From: an uncultured Anaeroplasma sp.
GTDB taxonomy: Bacteria; Bacillota_I; Bacilli_A; Acholeplasmatales; Anaeroplasmataceae
Direction of reading: 5' to 3'
NCBI GenBank assembly: GCA_934216145.1
Contig: CAKQBG010000017.1
Coordinates: 1 to 34,788 of the forward strand
DNA: 34,788 nucleotides
The notes beneath the pieces are model-generated. The model saw nothing but the letters and a program-made list of their open reading frames with translations, was not told the DNA's origin and did no database searches. Position 1 is the stretch's first letter. The number at the start of each line of letters is the position of its first letter. The position numbers were made by a program, and so were the translations under genes. Positions 18,542-26,371 of the stretch are shown piece after piece.

Positions 18542-19240
18542 TTGTTTATATTAGGCTATTATTATGATAATGAAACTAATTTATATTATCTACAATCTAG
18601 ATATTATGATCCACAAACTCATAGATTCATTAATATGGATTCTATAGAATATTTAGATCCAGAGAATATTAATGGATTAAATTTATTTGCGTATTGTGGA
18701 AATAATCCAGTAGTTAGAGTGGATTATAATGGTAATGCTTGGTGGGATTGGTTATTAGGTGCTGTTATTGGCGGTATTCATGCTTTAGCAACTGGTGGTG
18801 ATTTCTGGTCAGGTGTAGGAAATGGTGCATTACTTGGATTAGGAATAGGCGCATTTGCGGGAGCTGTAATCGGTGCGATAGCAGGTGGTATTTCCGGAGC
18901 AAATGGTTGGTATAATGCAAGAGCGTTAGAGTTTACAAATGTTGGAACAAATAATGAGGTTGTAATAGGTAAGCATATTAATAATTCCCCATATTCTTAT
19001 GATGCAATGGCGAAACAAAGAGGTTCAATATATTTCAGTGCTTCTCAAAGCAGATGAAACGAGGTTTTGAGAATGAATGGTGTAGGAGAAAAGGGAATGT
19101 GAAAAATTAATAAAGTATTCTTAAAACAACAAATAGTATTAGGAAAAGAATTTGTAATAACAAATGATTATATTTTCGGCTATTTATTTAAAGAGGTATC
19201 ATATATTACTTCTACAGGTGTAGCATTGTTTCTTATTTAA
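18542..19240 (+). pseudogene. Orphan Rhs C-terminal tip with polymorphic-toxin domain, two in-frame TGA codons
   Basis: The reading starts abruptly in the Rhs-associated core signature (LGYYYDNETNLYYLQSRYYD then PQTHRFINMDS, LFAYCGNNPVVRVDYNG). A Gly/Ala-rich hydrophobic stretch follows, then a short toxin-like C-terminus (EVVIGKHINNSPYSYDA... IYFSASQSR). The long N-terminal Rhs repeats, signal peptide and any ribosome site are absent, so this is a displaced 3' end. The frame stops at a TGA (19055-19057), continues open to a second TGA (19100-19102), then runs open through KINKVFLKQQIVLGKEFV to a TAA at 19238-19240: 233 codons in one frame. In related polymorphic toxins, as I recall them, both TGA positions hold Trp (YF...W and the MWKIN motif). 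Other genes here use TGG for Trp and TGA as stop, so I read these as nonsense mutations. Confidence 0.75.
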
Positions 19241-19252
19241 AGGGGGATGTTT

Positions 19253-19777
19253 ATGTTTTTTAAGCGTAAGATTAGCGAAGAAAATTTAAAAAAAGGTGAG
19301 TTACTATTTTTTAAACACAATGGTGATTTTACTCAAATGATTGAGATGGGAGATTACTTGACATATAAAAAACTTAATATTTCTCAGGAAAAAGAAGATG
19401 AATGGTATGAACTGATAGTAAATGATTTGATTGATAAAATCTTTAAAGAAAAAAAGGTGATTAATGTTGTTTGTTTAGTTAATCAATTAGTTTTTATTGG
19501 TAAGTTTGAAAATAAGGTTATTCAAACGCTTATTAATTTGTTGAATGAAGATTATGATACATATACTAAATTATTATTTTTGGAAGAACTAAATTTAATA
19601 AAAAAAAGAATAAAAAGTAATCATAATGCTAACAACTTAGAATCTATTATTACTAAATATAAGAATATGTTGTTAATAAATAAATTTTTTGTAAGTGATG
19701 ATTGGTTACAATTAGAACATTTGAAGGATTATGATTTTTCTAAAGAAAATATCAAAAATAGAATTATGAAGTTGTAG
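19253..19777 (+). CDS. Candidate immunity protein for the Rhs toxin tip
   Basis: An unrecognised, soluble, charged protein of about 174 residues, mostly helical and Lys/Glu/Leu-rich, with no signal peptide or membrane segment. It begins 12 bases after the end of the Rhs toxin frame and has a strong ribosome site AAAGGGGG (19239-19246). The ATG at 19253 is six bases from that site, whereas the ATG at 19247 abuts it, so I choose 19253. A small intact gene directly after a polymorphic-toxin C-terminus is normally the cognate immunity gene. That assignment rests on position only. Two hairpins follow it. Confidence 0.6.
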   Translation: MFFKRKISEENLKKGELLFFKHNGDFTQMIEMGDYLTYKKLNISQEKEDEWYELIVNDLIDKIFKEKKVINVVCLVNQLVFIGKFENKVIQTLINLLNEDYDTYTKLLFLEELNLIKKRIKSNHNANNLESIITKYKNMLLINKFFVSDDWLQLEHLKDYDFSKENIKNRIMKL

Positions 19778-19801
19778 AATAATATAATTTTGAAATAATT
19801 T

Positions 19802-19835
19802 AGGCTCTAAAAAATAGCCTAATTTAGGCTTTTTC
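19802..19835 (+). terminator. Overlapping alternative hairpins ending in a T-run
   Basis: Three copies of a 5-bp block alternate: AGGCT (19802-19806), AGCCT (19816-19820) and AGGCT (19826-19830), followed by TTTT. The middle block can pair with either neighbour, and the 3' pairing makes the terminator. Confidence 0.6.
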
Positions 19836-19852
19836 GTGTTGTAGAAAAAATT

Positions 19853-19880
19853 ATCCCCAACGTTTCGTTGAGGATTTTTT
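19853..19880 (+). terminator. Second terminator downstream of the candidate immunity gene
   Basis: ATCCCCAACG (19853-19862) pairs with CGTTGAGGAT (19866-19875) with one mismatch and a TTT loop, then six Ts. Between here and 20035 I see no gene or other clear signal. Confidence 0.75.
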
Positions 19881-20034
19881 CATTTTATTTAATACTGTAA
19901 ATACTATAACTGGTGTTCGAAAGGGCATACCGTTCCATTTTTAATGCTTACCTTGTTTATATGAAAATAATTGAATAATTAAGTGATGTGGAGATAGTAA
20001 TCTATTTTTACATCCTTTTGTTATTTGAGAAATA

Positions 20035-20063
20035 TTTACTAATTTAATATATTGGGATATAAT
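20035..20063 (+). promoter_or_regulatory. Promoter of the methyltransferase gene
   Basis: TTTACT (20035-20040), a 17-bp spacer and a perfect TATAAT (20058-20063), 34 bases before the start codon. Confidence 0.7.
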
Positions 20064-20096
20064 GTTGTTAGTTATGTCTAACTATAGGGGGCAAAT

Positions 20097-20882
20097 ATGG
20101 CTGAAAAAATAAAATTAACAGGTGTTCCTGAAACAATGCTTCAAACTATTTATGCTAGAGCTAATGAAAGTAAAAATAGAAAGGCAATTTTTGATGAAAA
20201 GGCTATAGAAATAATAGATAATTTAGATTATGATTTTTCTTTAGCTTCAAAGGATAAGCCAATGCATGATGGCGTTGTTGCTAGAACTATTGTTTTAGAT
20301 AAGCTTACAAAGAATTGGTTATTAAAAAATAATAATGGAATTGTAGTAAATATTGCGTGTGGACTAGATACTAGATGTTATAGAATGAGTAATTATTGTC
20401 ATTGGTATAATTTAGATTTACCTGAAACAATTAGTGTTAGAGAAAAGCTATTACCTGAAAATGGTATTATATCTCAAATTAGTTCATCTGCAATGGATGA
20501 TTGGTCTAATGAAATAAAAGAAAAAGATGTTCCTACACTTGTAATTATTGAAGGATTATCTATGTATCTAACAGCTAATGATGTAAAGAAAATATTTTCT
20601 ATTATTTCAAATACATTTCTTCACGTAACGGTATTTATTGAGATTATGAATCCATTAGTTGTAAAGCATTTTAAGGAAAAATCTATAGATGCTTCAAACG
20701 CTAAATTTAAATTTGGTATTAAAAATGGTAAGAAGCTAGCTTCATTAATAGATGACTTTTCTTTTGATTCTGAATATAGCCTTACTCTTGGTATGAAGGA
20801 ATTTTTTTCTATATATAAAATATTTAATAAAATCCCATTTATTAGAAATTTCTCTAATAAAATAGTAGTTTTAAAAAAATAA
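20097..20882 (+). CDS. Class I SAM-dependent methyltransferase, LCM/PKS O-methyltransferase-like family
   Basis: Predicted to transfer a methyl group from S-adenosylmethionine to a carboxyl or hydroxyl group of an unknown substrate. It matches the leucine carboxyl methyltransferase-like family (COG3315 type): ARTIVLDKLTKNWL, the SAM-binding motif VVNIACGLDTRCYRM (about 83-97), an acidic second strand WYNLDLPETISVREKLL, and VIIEGLSMYLT. The 261-residue length fits the family. RBS AGGGGGC lies directly upstream and a strong promoter precedes it; a terminator follows, so it is transcribed alone. Family members in Bacillota are often annotated as tetracenomycin polyketide synthesis O-methyltransferase, but nothing nearby suggests polyketide synthesis. 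The substrate is unknown. Confidence 0.85.
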   Translation: MAEKIKLTGVPETMLQTIYARANESKNRKAIFDEKAIEIIDNLDYDFSLASKDKPMHDGVVARTIVLDKLTKNWLLKNNNGIVVNIACGLDTRCYRMSNYCHWYNLDLPETISVREKLLPENGIISQISSSAMDDWSNEIKEKDVPTLVIIEGLSMYLTANDVKKIFSIISNTFLHVTVFIEIMNPLVVKHFKEKSIDASNAKFKFGIKNGKKLASLIDDFSFDSEYSLTLGMKEFFSIYKIFNKIPFIRNFSNKIVVLKK

Positions 20883-20935
20883 GATAATGATTTTGTAATT
20901 TAAATAATAAATAAAATAGAATTATTTTGATTTTT

Positions 20936-20983
20936 AAAAGTAATCAAAAAGCTTATTATAAAGTGCTAATGGATTACTTTTTT
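20936..20983 (+). terminator. Terminator after the methyltransferase gene
   Basis: AAAGTAATC (20937-20945) pairs with GATTACTTT (20972-20980) around a 26-nt loop, with a T-run after it. Confidence 0.65.
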
Positions 20984-21027
20984 GTTATATTTATTTATTA
21001 ATAAAATATAATTTATTGGTGAATAAA

Positions 21028-22935
21028 ATGGATAAAGCTTTAATTAGAAAAAGAATTAATATATGCATTGGATTATTAATATTTTTATTTGTTTTAATAA
21101 TGATCAAGCTTGGATATATAACCTTTGTTTCGTCAAATAAAATAGATTTAAAGGCTTATGATTTATGGAGTAGAGATGTACCATTATATGCTCCTAGAGG
21201 TATTATTTATGATCGAAATGGAGAGGTTATAGTTGGAAATGAGGCTTGTTATACAATTGTATCTATTAATAAGCAGATTAAGAATAAGGAGTTTGCAGCA
21301 AAAGAGCTAGGTAGTATTTTAGAGGTAGATAGTAGTAGTATTTTAAAGCATCTAAATAAAAATAATTCTATGGAAATTATTAAGCCTGAAGGAAGAAAAA
21401 TAAGCTATAGTAAGGCTTTAGAAATAGCTAATAAAAATATTGATGGAATATATATTTCATTAGATTCTAAAAGAAGCTATCCATATGGTTCTTCTTTAGC
21501 ATCTGTATTAGGCTTTTGTGGAATTGATAATGATGGATTATCTGGTATTGAATATCAATATAATGATTATTTAAAGGGACAAAATGGAGCGTTATCTATT
21601 TATACTGATGCGAAAGGAAATCTTATGCATGATACAATATCAAGCTATAAGAGTACATCTCCTGGTATGAATATTTTTTTAACTATTGATATTAAGCTAC
21701 AACAAATAATGGATAATATTATTGATAAATGTAATAGTTTATATTCTCCTAATCAGATAATGGGATTAATGGTTAGTTCTAAAACAGGAGAAATTCTTGC
21801 GATGAGTTCATATCCAAGTTTTGATCCTAGTAATTATCAGGATTATGATAGTAGTATTTATAATAGAATATTACCTATTTTTTATCAATTTGAATTAGGA
21901 TCTACCTTTAAAATATTAACATATTCTATGGCATTAGAAGAAAATGTATTTAATATAAATGATAGAATATTTTGTGGTGGTAGTAGTATAGTTGGGGATA
22001 GAAAAATTAGATGCTGGAAAAGCGGAGGTCATGGAAGTCAAACTTTTTTAGAGGGAATAGAAAATTCCTGTAATGTTTGTTTTATGGAGCTAGCTAGAAG
22101 AGTTGGAGTAGATAAATTTTATGAATATTTAGAGAAATTTGGTATGACTGAAAAAACAGGAATAGATTTAAGTGGTGAAGGTAAATCTATTATAGTAAAA
22201 AAAGAAAATTGTGGACCTGTTGAGCTTGCAACCCAAGGGTTTGGTCAATCTAGTGCGTATACTCCAATTGAATTAGCTATGGCTAGTATTGCAGCAGTAA
22301 ATAATGGTAATTTGTTAAAACCATATATTTTAAAGCAAATTGAAACCTATTTAGGAGATACTGTTTTTGAGAATAAAACCACAATTAAAAGAAAAATATT
22401 ATCAGATAAAACATCAAGTATTATGAGATATGCATTAGAATGTGTAGTATCAAAAGGATCAGGAAGAAATGCCTTTATTGAGGGATATAGAGTTGGTGGG
22501 AAAACAGGAACAGCTCAGGTTATTTCAGCTAATGGTGGATATGAAAGTGGACATTATATATTATCTTTTTTAGGAATGGCTCCAATGAATGATCCTGAGA
22601 TTCTATGCTATTTAGCAATTGATAAGCCTAATAATTGTACTCAATATGGTGGTGTTGTTGCATCCCCACTTGTTGGACAGATAATGGAACAATCTTTATC
22701 ATATCTAGGTGTAAAAAGAGATTATGAGAACCAAATAGAAAAGAATTTAAGATGGTATTTAGATACACCAACATATAAGGTAGATAATTATATAGGAAAA
22801 AGAAAAAAAGAAATAAAAAACACTCAATTTTATAATTTTATATATTATGGTGATGGTGATAAAGTTATATTTCAATCACCAAATCAAGGGGAGAAAATTA
22901 AAGAAGGAGATACAATAATGCTATATATGGGATAG
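21028..22935 (+). CDS. Class B penicillin-binding protein with PASTA domain (FtsI/SpoVD-like transpeptidase)
   Basis: Cross-links peptidoglycan as a D,D-transpeptidase at the outer face of the membrane. One N-terminal membrane anchor (about 8-34) is followed by the dimerisation region with APRGIIYDRNGEVI. The transpeptidase domain carries the three active-site motifs: STFK with the catalytic Ser (about 292-295), SCN (about 347-349) and KTGTA (about 492-496). A C-terminal PASTA-like module (about 580-635, with VDNYIGKRKKEI and FQSPNQGEKIKEGDTIMLYMG) matches SpoVD/PBP2x types. I start at the ATG at 21028, five bases after GGTGA; an upstream TTG at 21016 overlaps the ribosome site. It is not in a division-cell-wall cluster here, so I cannot decide between division and sporulation roles. 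Confidence 0.92.
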   Translation: MDKALIRKRINICIGLLIFLFVLIMIKLGYITFVSSNKIDLKAYDLWSRDVPLYAPRGIIYDRNGEVIVGNEACYTIVSINKQIKNKEFAAKELGSILEVDSSSILKHLNKNNSMEIIKPEGRKISYSKALEIANKNIDGIYISLDSKRSYPYGSSLASVLGFCGIDNDGLSGIEYQYNDYLKGQNGALSIYTDAKGNLMHDTISSYKSTSPGMNIFLTIDIKLQQIMDNIIDKCNSLYSPNQIMGLMVSSKTGEILAMSSYPSFDPSNYQDYDSSIYNRILPIFYQFELGSTFKILTYSMALEENVFNINDRIFCGGSSIVGDRKIRCWKSGGHGSQTFLEGIENSCNVCFMELARRVGVDKFYEYLEKFGMTEKTGIDLSGEGKSIIVKKENCGPVELATQGFGQSSAYTPIELAMASIAAVNNGNLLKPYILKQIETYLGDTVFENKTTIKRKILSDKTSSIMRYALECVVSKGSGRNAFIEGYRVGGKTGTAQVISANGGYESGHYILSFLGMAPMNDPEILCYLAIDKPNNCTQYGGVVASPLVGQIMEQSLSYLGVKRDYENQIEKNLRWYLDTPTYKVDNYIGKRKKEIKNTQFYNFIYYGDGDKVIFQSPNQGEKIKEGDTIMLYMG

Positions 22936-23098
22936 TAATCATTTCTTTTTAAATGTAATATCATTAGAGTTTGAAAAATATTATAATTAAGGAATACTAT
23001 AAGATATTACTACTTTTTGTATTTATAATTAAATGAAATTATTGTATTTGTCAATACGATGCTTATTATAAGAAAGAAAATAATGTCCTAACATATAT

Positions 23099-23410
23099 CT
23101 ATTTAGTTTCTGCATTATTAAAAACTTCCAATCTTACAATTTTAATACCTGTTTTTTCAATTACTGATGGCAAGTTATCCATCAAGTCAAAATCTTTAAT
23201 AAATATATGAGAATATTCAGTCTTTTCATCTTGTGATAACTTATCCCAATTTGCTAAATAATTTTCTAAATCTAATAAGCCTTTAAATGATAAAATATTA
23301 GAATGTAATTTTAATTCTTTATTTCTTCTATTATATTTATCATCCTTAAATATTAATTCCTTTTTCATAGGATGAATATTATTAAATATAGCCTTAATAA
23401 TCCCAAGCAT
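23099..23410 (-). CDS. Small hypothetical protein on the minus strand
   Basis: A 103-residue hydrophilic product, with a coding-like composition in its C-terminal 85 residues (NWDKLSQDEKTEYSHIFIKD, then DFDLMDNLPSVIEKTGIKIV). No family is recognised. Neither the ATG at 23410 nor an internal ATG at 23368 has a ribosome site. The frame stays open upstream past 23460 and overlaps the + strand membrane ORF. It could be a truncated gene or a chance frame. Its ATG lies only four bases from that of the divergent ORF, which leaves no room for promoters or ribosome sites for both. Confidence 0.35.
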   Translation of the reverse strand: MLGIIKAIFNNIHPMKKELIFKDDKYNRRNKELKLHSNILSFKGLLDLENYLANWDKLSQDEKTEYSHIFIKDFDLMDNLPSVIEKTGIKIVRLEVFNNAETK

Positions 23411-23738
23411 TTTAATGATTAGAAGCTTAAAGCCAATTAATATAGGCTCTATTCCTTCAATCGCTATGGCAGCTTATACATTTTATAGTATTACAATTTC
23501 TATTATAGAAATAAAAAAATATGAGAATGATAATAACATATTATTTAAGCAATTAAAGCTTGTTAGCTTAATAAATGCAATAGTCTCTATTTTATCATTA
23601 CAAAATACATTAATTATAGTAAATGGAGAAATGAATTCTAAAATGATTACATTATCATCTGTTAGTACTATAGGATTATTAATTTTAATATTATTCTTAT
23701 GTATTCATTCTTTTATAAGAGTTAATTCAAAGAGATAA
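23376..23738 (+). CDS. Small membrane protein, probably the C-terminal fragment of a larger gene
   Basis: The product has three or more hydrophobic segments: IPSIAMAAYTFYSITISII, LKLVSLINAIVSILSLQNTL and LLILILFLCIHSFI. The layout with a charged cytosolic turn (EIKKYENDNN) resembles the C-terminal half of uncharacterised multi-pass proteins common in gut Bacillota, from memory. The ATG at 23415 has no ribosome site, and the frame is open back to 23376 with more hydrophobic sequence (ILLNIALIIPSIL), preceded by a TGA. I read it as a 5'-truncated remnant, though a short real gene is possible. A good terminator follows, which suggests the 3' end is genuine. Confidence 0.45.
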   Translation: MLLNIALIIPSILMIRSLKPINIGSIPSIAMAAYTFYSITISIIEIKKYENDNNILFKQLKLVSLINAIVSILSLQNTLIIVNGEMNSKMITLSSVSTIGLLILILFLCIHSFIRVNSKR

Positions 23739-23739
23739 G

Positions 23740-23770
23740 AATCAATAGGTATAATGCTTATTGATTTTTT
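23740..23770 (+). terminator. Terminator after the small membrane ORF
   Basis: AATCAATA (23740-23747) pairs perfectly with TATTGATT (23759-23766), followed by a T-run. Confidence 0.8.
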
Positions 23771-23994
23771 GTTTATAAAGAGCGTTATTGTATTTTATAG
23801 TTAAAGTAATTGGATAATATTTATTTAAATATCGAAAATAATGTTTTTGTTGGGAAATATTTTAAAATTTTGTTGTTTTTTCTTATTTAATGCGATATAT
23901 TATTAATATATTAAATTTAAATGTGTTAATCCTTAATCGTTTATTAATTTTCATTTAATATAATTTAAATTAATTTTTTTGGGGGTGATGTTTA

Positions 23995-25689
23995 ATGAAA
24001 AAAATAAGCTTTTTAAAGGCATTTTCAATTTGTTTTTGTTTTCTTTTAACATCATGTGTTGATTTATCTTCAACATCAACCTCTGTTACGACAAAGCTGA
24101 TGGTGCCTAATTCAAGTACTGCAGTTGATATCGCATTAAAGGATTGTGGAATAGATAAGACAGATTTAATATATTCTTCATGTGAGGAAATGGGTACAAA
24201 TGTTTGTCTTGTTTCTTTAATTACAGAAGAAAATGAATGCTTCTATAATGTTGATATGAGTACTAAAACAATAGAAAAGATAAATATTAATAGAGATTAT
24301 AATATAAAGAAGAATGAATTTGCTAAGAATGATGCTTATCAGGCAGCCTTAGCTAAATCACAATTAAAGGAAAAAGAGATATTATATGTTGATATTTCTA
24401 CGGAATCATCTAATAATGCGACATCTATTGAGGTAATACTATATACGGCAAGTGTTAAATATTCATATTCATTTGATCTTTCTACTGGTAAATTGCTAGA
24501 GAATCATATAACTCAAATAGAATATAATACTACTCAAAGTGTTTGCTTATCAAGTGAAGTAGCTTTAGCTATAGTTACTAATTATTTAAATAATACTGGT
24601 ATTTCAGTTGATTCTTTAATGAAAAGAAGACTTAGAGGTAATAAGGTTTATGATTTTCAGTTATCTGATGAAAATTATGTTTACAATATTACAATAAATG
24701 CTTTATTTGGAGATATTATAAAGGATGAGAGAAGATTAAAATCTAAAGAAAAGATATTTAGTCAAAGTGGTATTGTAAGTGATCGTGGATTGATAGACTT
24801 TATTACTGAGGATATTAATAAAAAGAATTTAAAGAATGATTATTGTTATCAAAGCCTTAATAGAACTAATTATGTTTGGAAGGCTAAATTTGAGGATGAT
24901 AAGTATTATTATGTTTATGAGGTAGATGCTTATAATGTTGAGGTTATTTCATTTAGGAAATATGTAAAGAATTATTATAAATTCACTACATGGGCTTATA
25001 ATAATTATGATTCTATATATTTTAGTGAAAAGGCCTTAGAATTTGGTAGTAATAATGGATTTGATTATTCTATTAAGAATATTATGAGTTTATCTGATAT
25101 TACAAATAAGGTTAATGATATTGTTGATTCTATTTATATTACAGTAAAGCTAAAAAGTGATTCTAGTGGCTTATATTATTTAGCATATGGTAATAATAAT
25201 GATAATTTCTTTATTATGTCACTTGATGCAGTAACAGGAGCTGTTAATGAAGAGAAGTATCAAAGTATTAAGAGTATTATTACTCTTAGTAAGAGAACAA
25301 TTGGATTTAGAACTCAGGATAACTTCACATATGAGATTGATGCGGTATATGAAAATGATCAATTGAGCTATTATGTATACGGATTGTGTCAATATTACAC
25401 TTTTGTTACTAAAATTGATGATAAAGTTGAAGAATGTGATATAATAGAGAAAAAGTGTGAAGAAGATAAAAGTAAAAGTTATATTTCAAAGAAAATGGCT
25501 TTAACTAAAGCCTTGAATGGTTCACTTCTAATTGAAGAGGATGTTAATTCTATTGAGATTAGACTTAACAATTATATTGTTCACAATGCTTATGTTGTAA
25601 CATTTAATAGATTAGATGTTCAATATAGGATAGAAATTAATTGCTATACTGGTCTTATTTTGTCTTATAGCATGAATTATTCAGATTAA
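23995..25689 (+). CDS. PepSY-like repeat lipoprotein upstream of a two-component system
   Basis: A secreted, lipid-anchored protein: signal peptide with lipobox LLTSC (Cys 21), then a Ser/Thr linker. The rest consists of several units resembling PepSY domains, each with a short helix followed by strands and an FDLSTGKLL-like or DAVTGAV-like turn: about 45-95, 100-165 (YQAALAKSQLKEKEI... YSFDLSTGKLLE), 180-245 (SEVALAIVTNYLNNTGI...), 340-425 and 495-560 (KKMALTKALNG... INCYTGLILSYSM). PepSY proteins often modulate peptidases or sense the envelope; the role here is unknown. A strong ribosome site GGGGGTGATG precedes the ATG. The stop shares bases with the upstream ATG of the response regulator frame, so the three genes form one operon. 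It may be the accessory sensor of the kinase (inference). Confidence 0.75.
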   Translation: MKKISFLKAFSICFCFLLTSCVDLSSTSTSVTTKLMVPNSSTAVDIALKDCGIDKTDLIYSSCEEMGTNVCLVSLITEENECFYNVDMSTKTIEKININRDYNIKKNEFAKNDAYQAALAKSQLKEKEILYVDISTESSNNATSIEVILYTASVKYSYSFDLSTGKLLENHITQIEYNTTQSVCLSSEVALAIVTNYLNNTGISVDSLMKRRLRGNKVYDFQLSDENYVYNITINALFGDIIKDERRLKSKEKIFSQSGIVSDRGLIDFITEDINKKNLKNDYCYQSLNRTNYVWKAKFEDDKYYYVYEVDAYNVEVISFRKYVKNYYKFTTWAYNNYDSIYFSEKALEFGSNNGFDYSIKNIMSLSDITNKVNDIVDSIYITVKLKSDSSGLYYLAYGNNNDNFFIMSLDAVTGAVNEEKYQSIKSIITLSKRTIGFRTQDNFTYEIDAVYENDQLSYYVYGLCQYYTFVTKIDDKVEECDIIEKKCEEDKSKSYISKKMALTKALNGSLLIEEDVNSIEIRLNNYIVHNAYVVTFNRLDVQYRIEINCYTGLILSYSMNYSD

Positions 25690-25703
25690 TGGAGGAAAGA
25701 AGT

Positions 25704-26369
25704 ATGAATGTATTAGTTGTAGAAGATGATATTGAATTAAACAACATGATTAGAAAAAGACTTGGACTTGAGCATGTTCATGTATCACAAGCTTATAATG
25801 GAATTGAAGCCTTAGACTATTTAGAACAATATACATTTGATGTAATCATTATGGATATAATGATGCCTAAAATGAATGGCTTTGAATGCTTAACTGAGAT
25901 AAGAAAGAGACAAATTACTACACCAGTATTATTCTTATCTGCTAAGGATACAGATCTTGATATTGTTAATGGATTGAATTTAGGTGCTGATGATTATTTA
26001 GTTAAGCCTTTTAATTTCCAGGTTTTACTTGCTCGTTTAAGAGTGTTATCAAGAAGAAATCCTACTATTGTTGCGGGAACTACATATGAGCTTAAGGATT
26101 TAGTTATTGATGAGGCTTTACGTAGTGTTAAGCGTGGCGATGAAGAGATTGTTTTATCTAATAAGGAATTTGAGCTTTTATTATTATTTGCTAGAAATAA
26201 GAATATTGTTTTATCTAGAGTAAAGATTGAGGAATGCCTATATGGTATTGATTCTTTTAATGATAGTAATGTTATAGATGTTCATATTAGAAATTTAAGA
26301 AAGAAAATCGAAAATGGAACTCCTATTATTGAAACAGTTAGAGGAGTAGGCTACGTAGTTAAGGAATAA
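25704..26369 (+). CDS. OmpR-family response regulator
   Basis: DNA-binding transcription regulator of a two-component pair. The receiver domain (1-115) has the acidic pair EDD near residue 8, the phospho-acceptor Asp at about 51 in IIMDIMMP, the Ser of FLSAKD and the conserved Lys in LVKPF. A winged-helix DNA-binding domain follows (about 125-220; LSNKEFELLLLFARN, VDVHIRNLRKKI-like DVHIRNLRKKIEN, ETVRGVGYVV). The start is the ATG at 25704, eight bases after GGAGG (25691-25695); the in-frame ATG at 25689 would place that ribosome site inside the gene. It is coupled to the lipoprotein upstream and to the kinase, whose ATG lies two bases after its stop. Target genes are unknown; the operon itself is a likely target. 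Confidence 0.95.
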   Translation: MNVLVVEDDIELNNMIRKRLGLEHVHVSQAYNGIEALDYLEQYTFDVIIMDIMMPKMNGFECLTEIRKRQITTPVLFLSAKDTDLDIVNGLNLGADDYLVKPFNFQVLLARLRVLSRRNPTIVAGTTYELKDLVIDEALRSVKRGDEEIVLSNKEFELLLLFARNKNIVLSRVKIEECLYGIDSFNDSNVIDVHIRNLRKKIENGTPIIETVRGVGYVVKE

Positions 26370-26371
26370 TT

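Noticed and set aside
18542..19240. Genome-wide reading of TGA as tryptophan
   Set aside because: All long genes here are intact in the standard code with Trp as TGG, and the feoAB and ABC ATPase genes end in TGA. Only the Rhs remnant would benefit.
19908..19935. TGGTGTTCGAAAGGG resembling a tRNA T-arm
   Set aside because: No cloverleaf, acceptor stem or anticodon arm can be built around it.
19850..19940. Minus-strand peptide (WNGMPFRTPVIVFTVLNKMK) resembling a transposase tail
   Set aside because: It is only about 27 codons from the nearest upstream stop, overlaps a terminator hairpin, and I could not tie it to a specific IS family.
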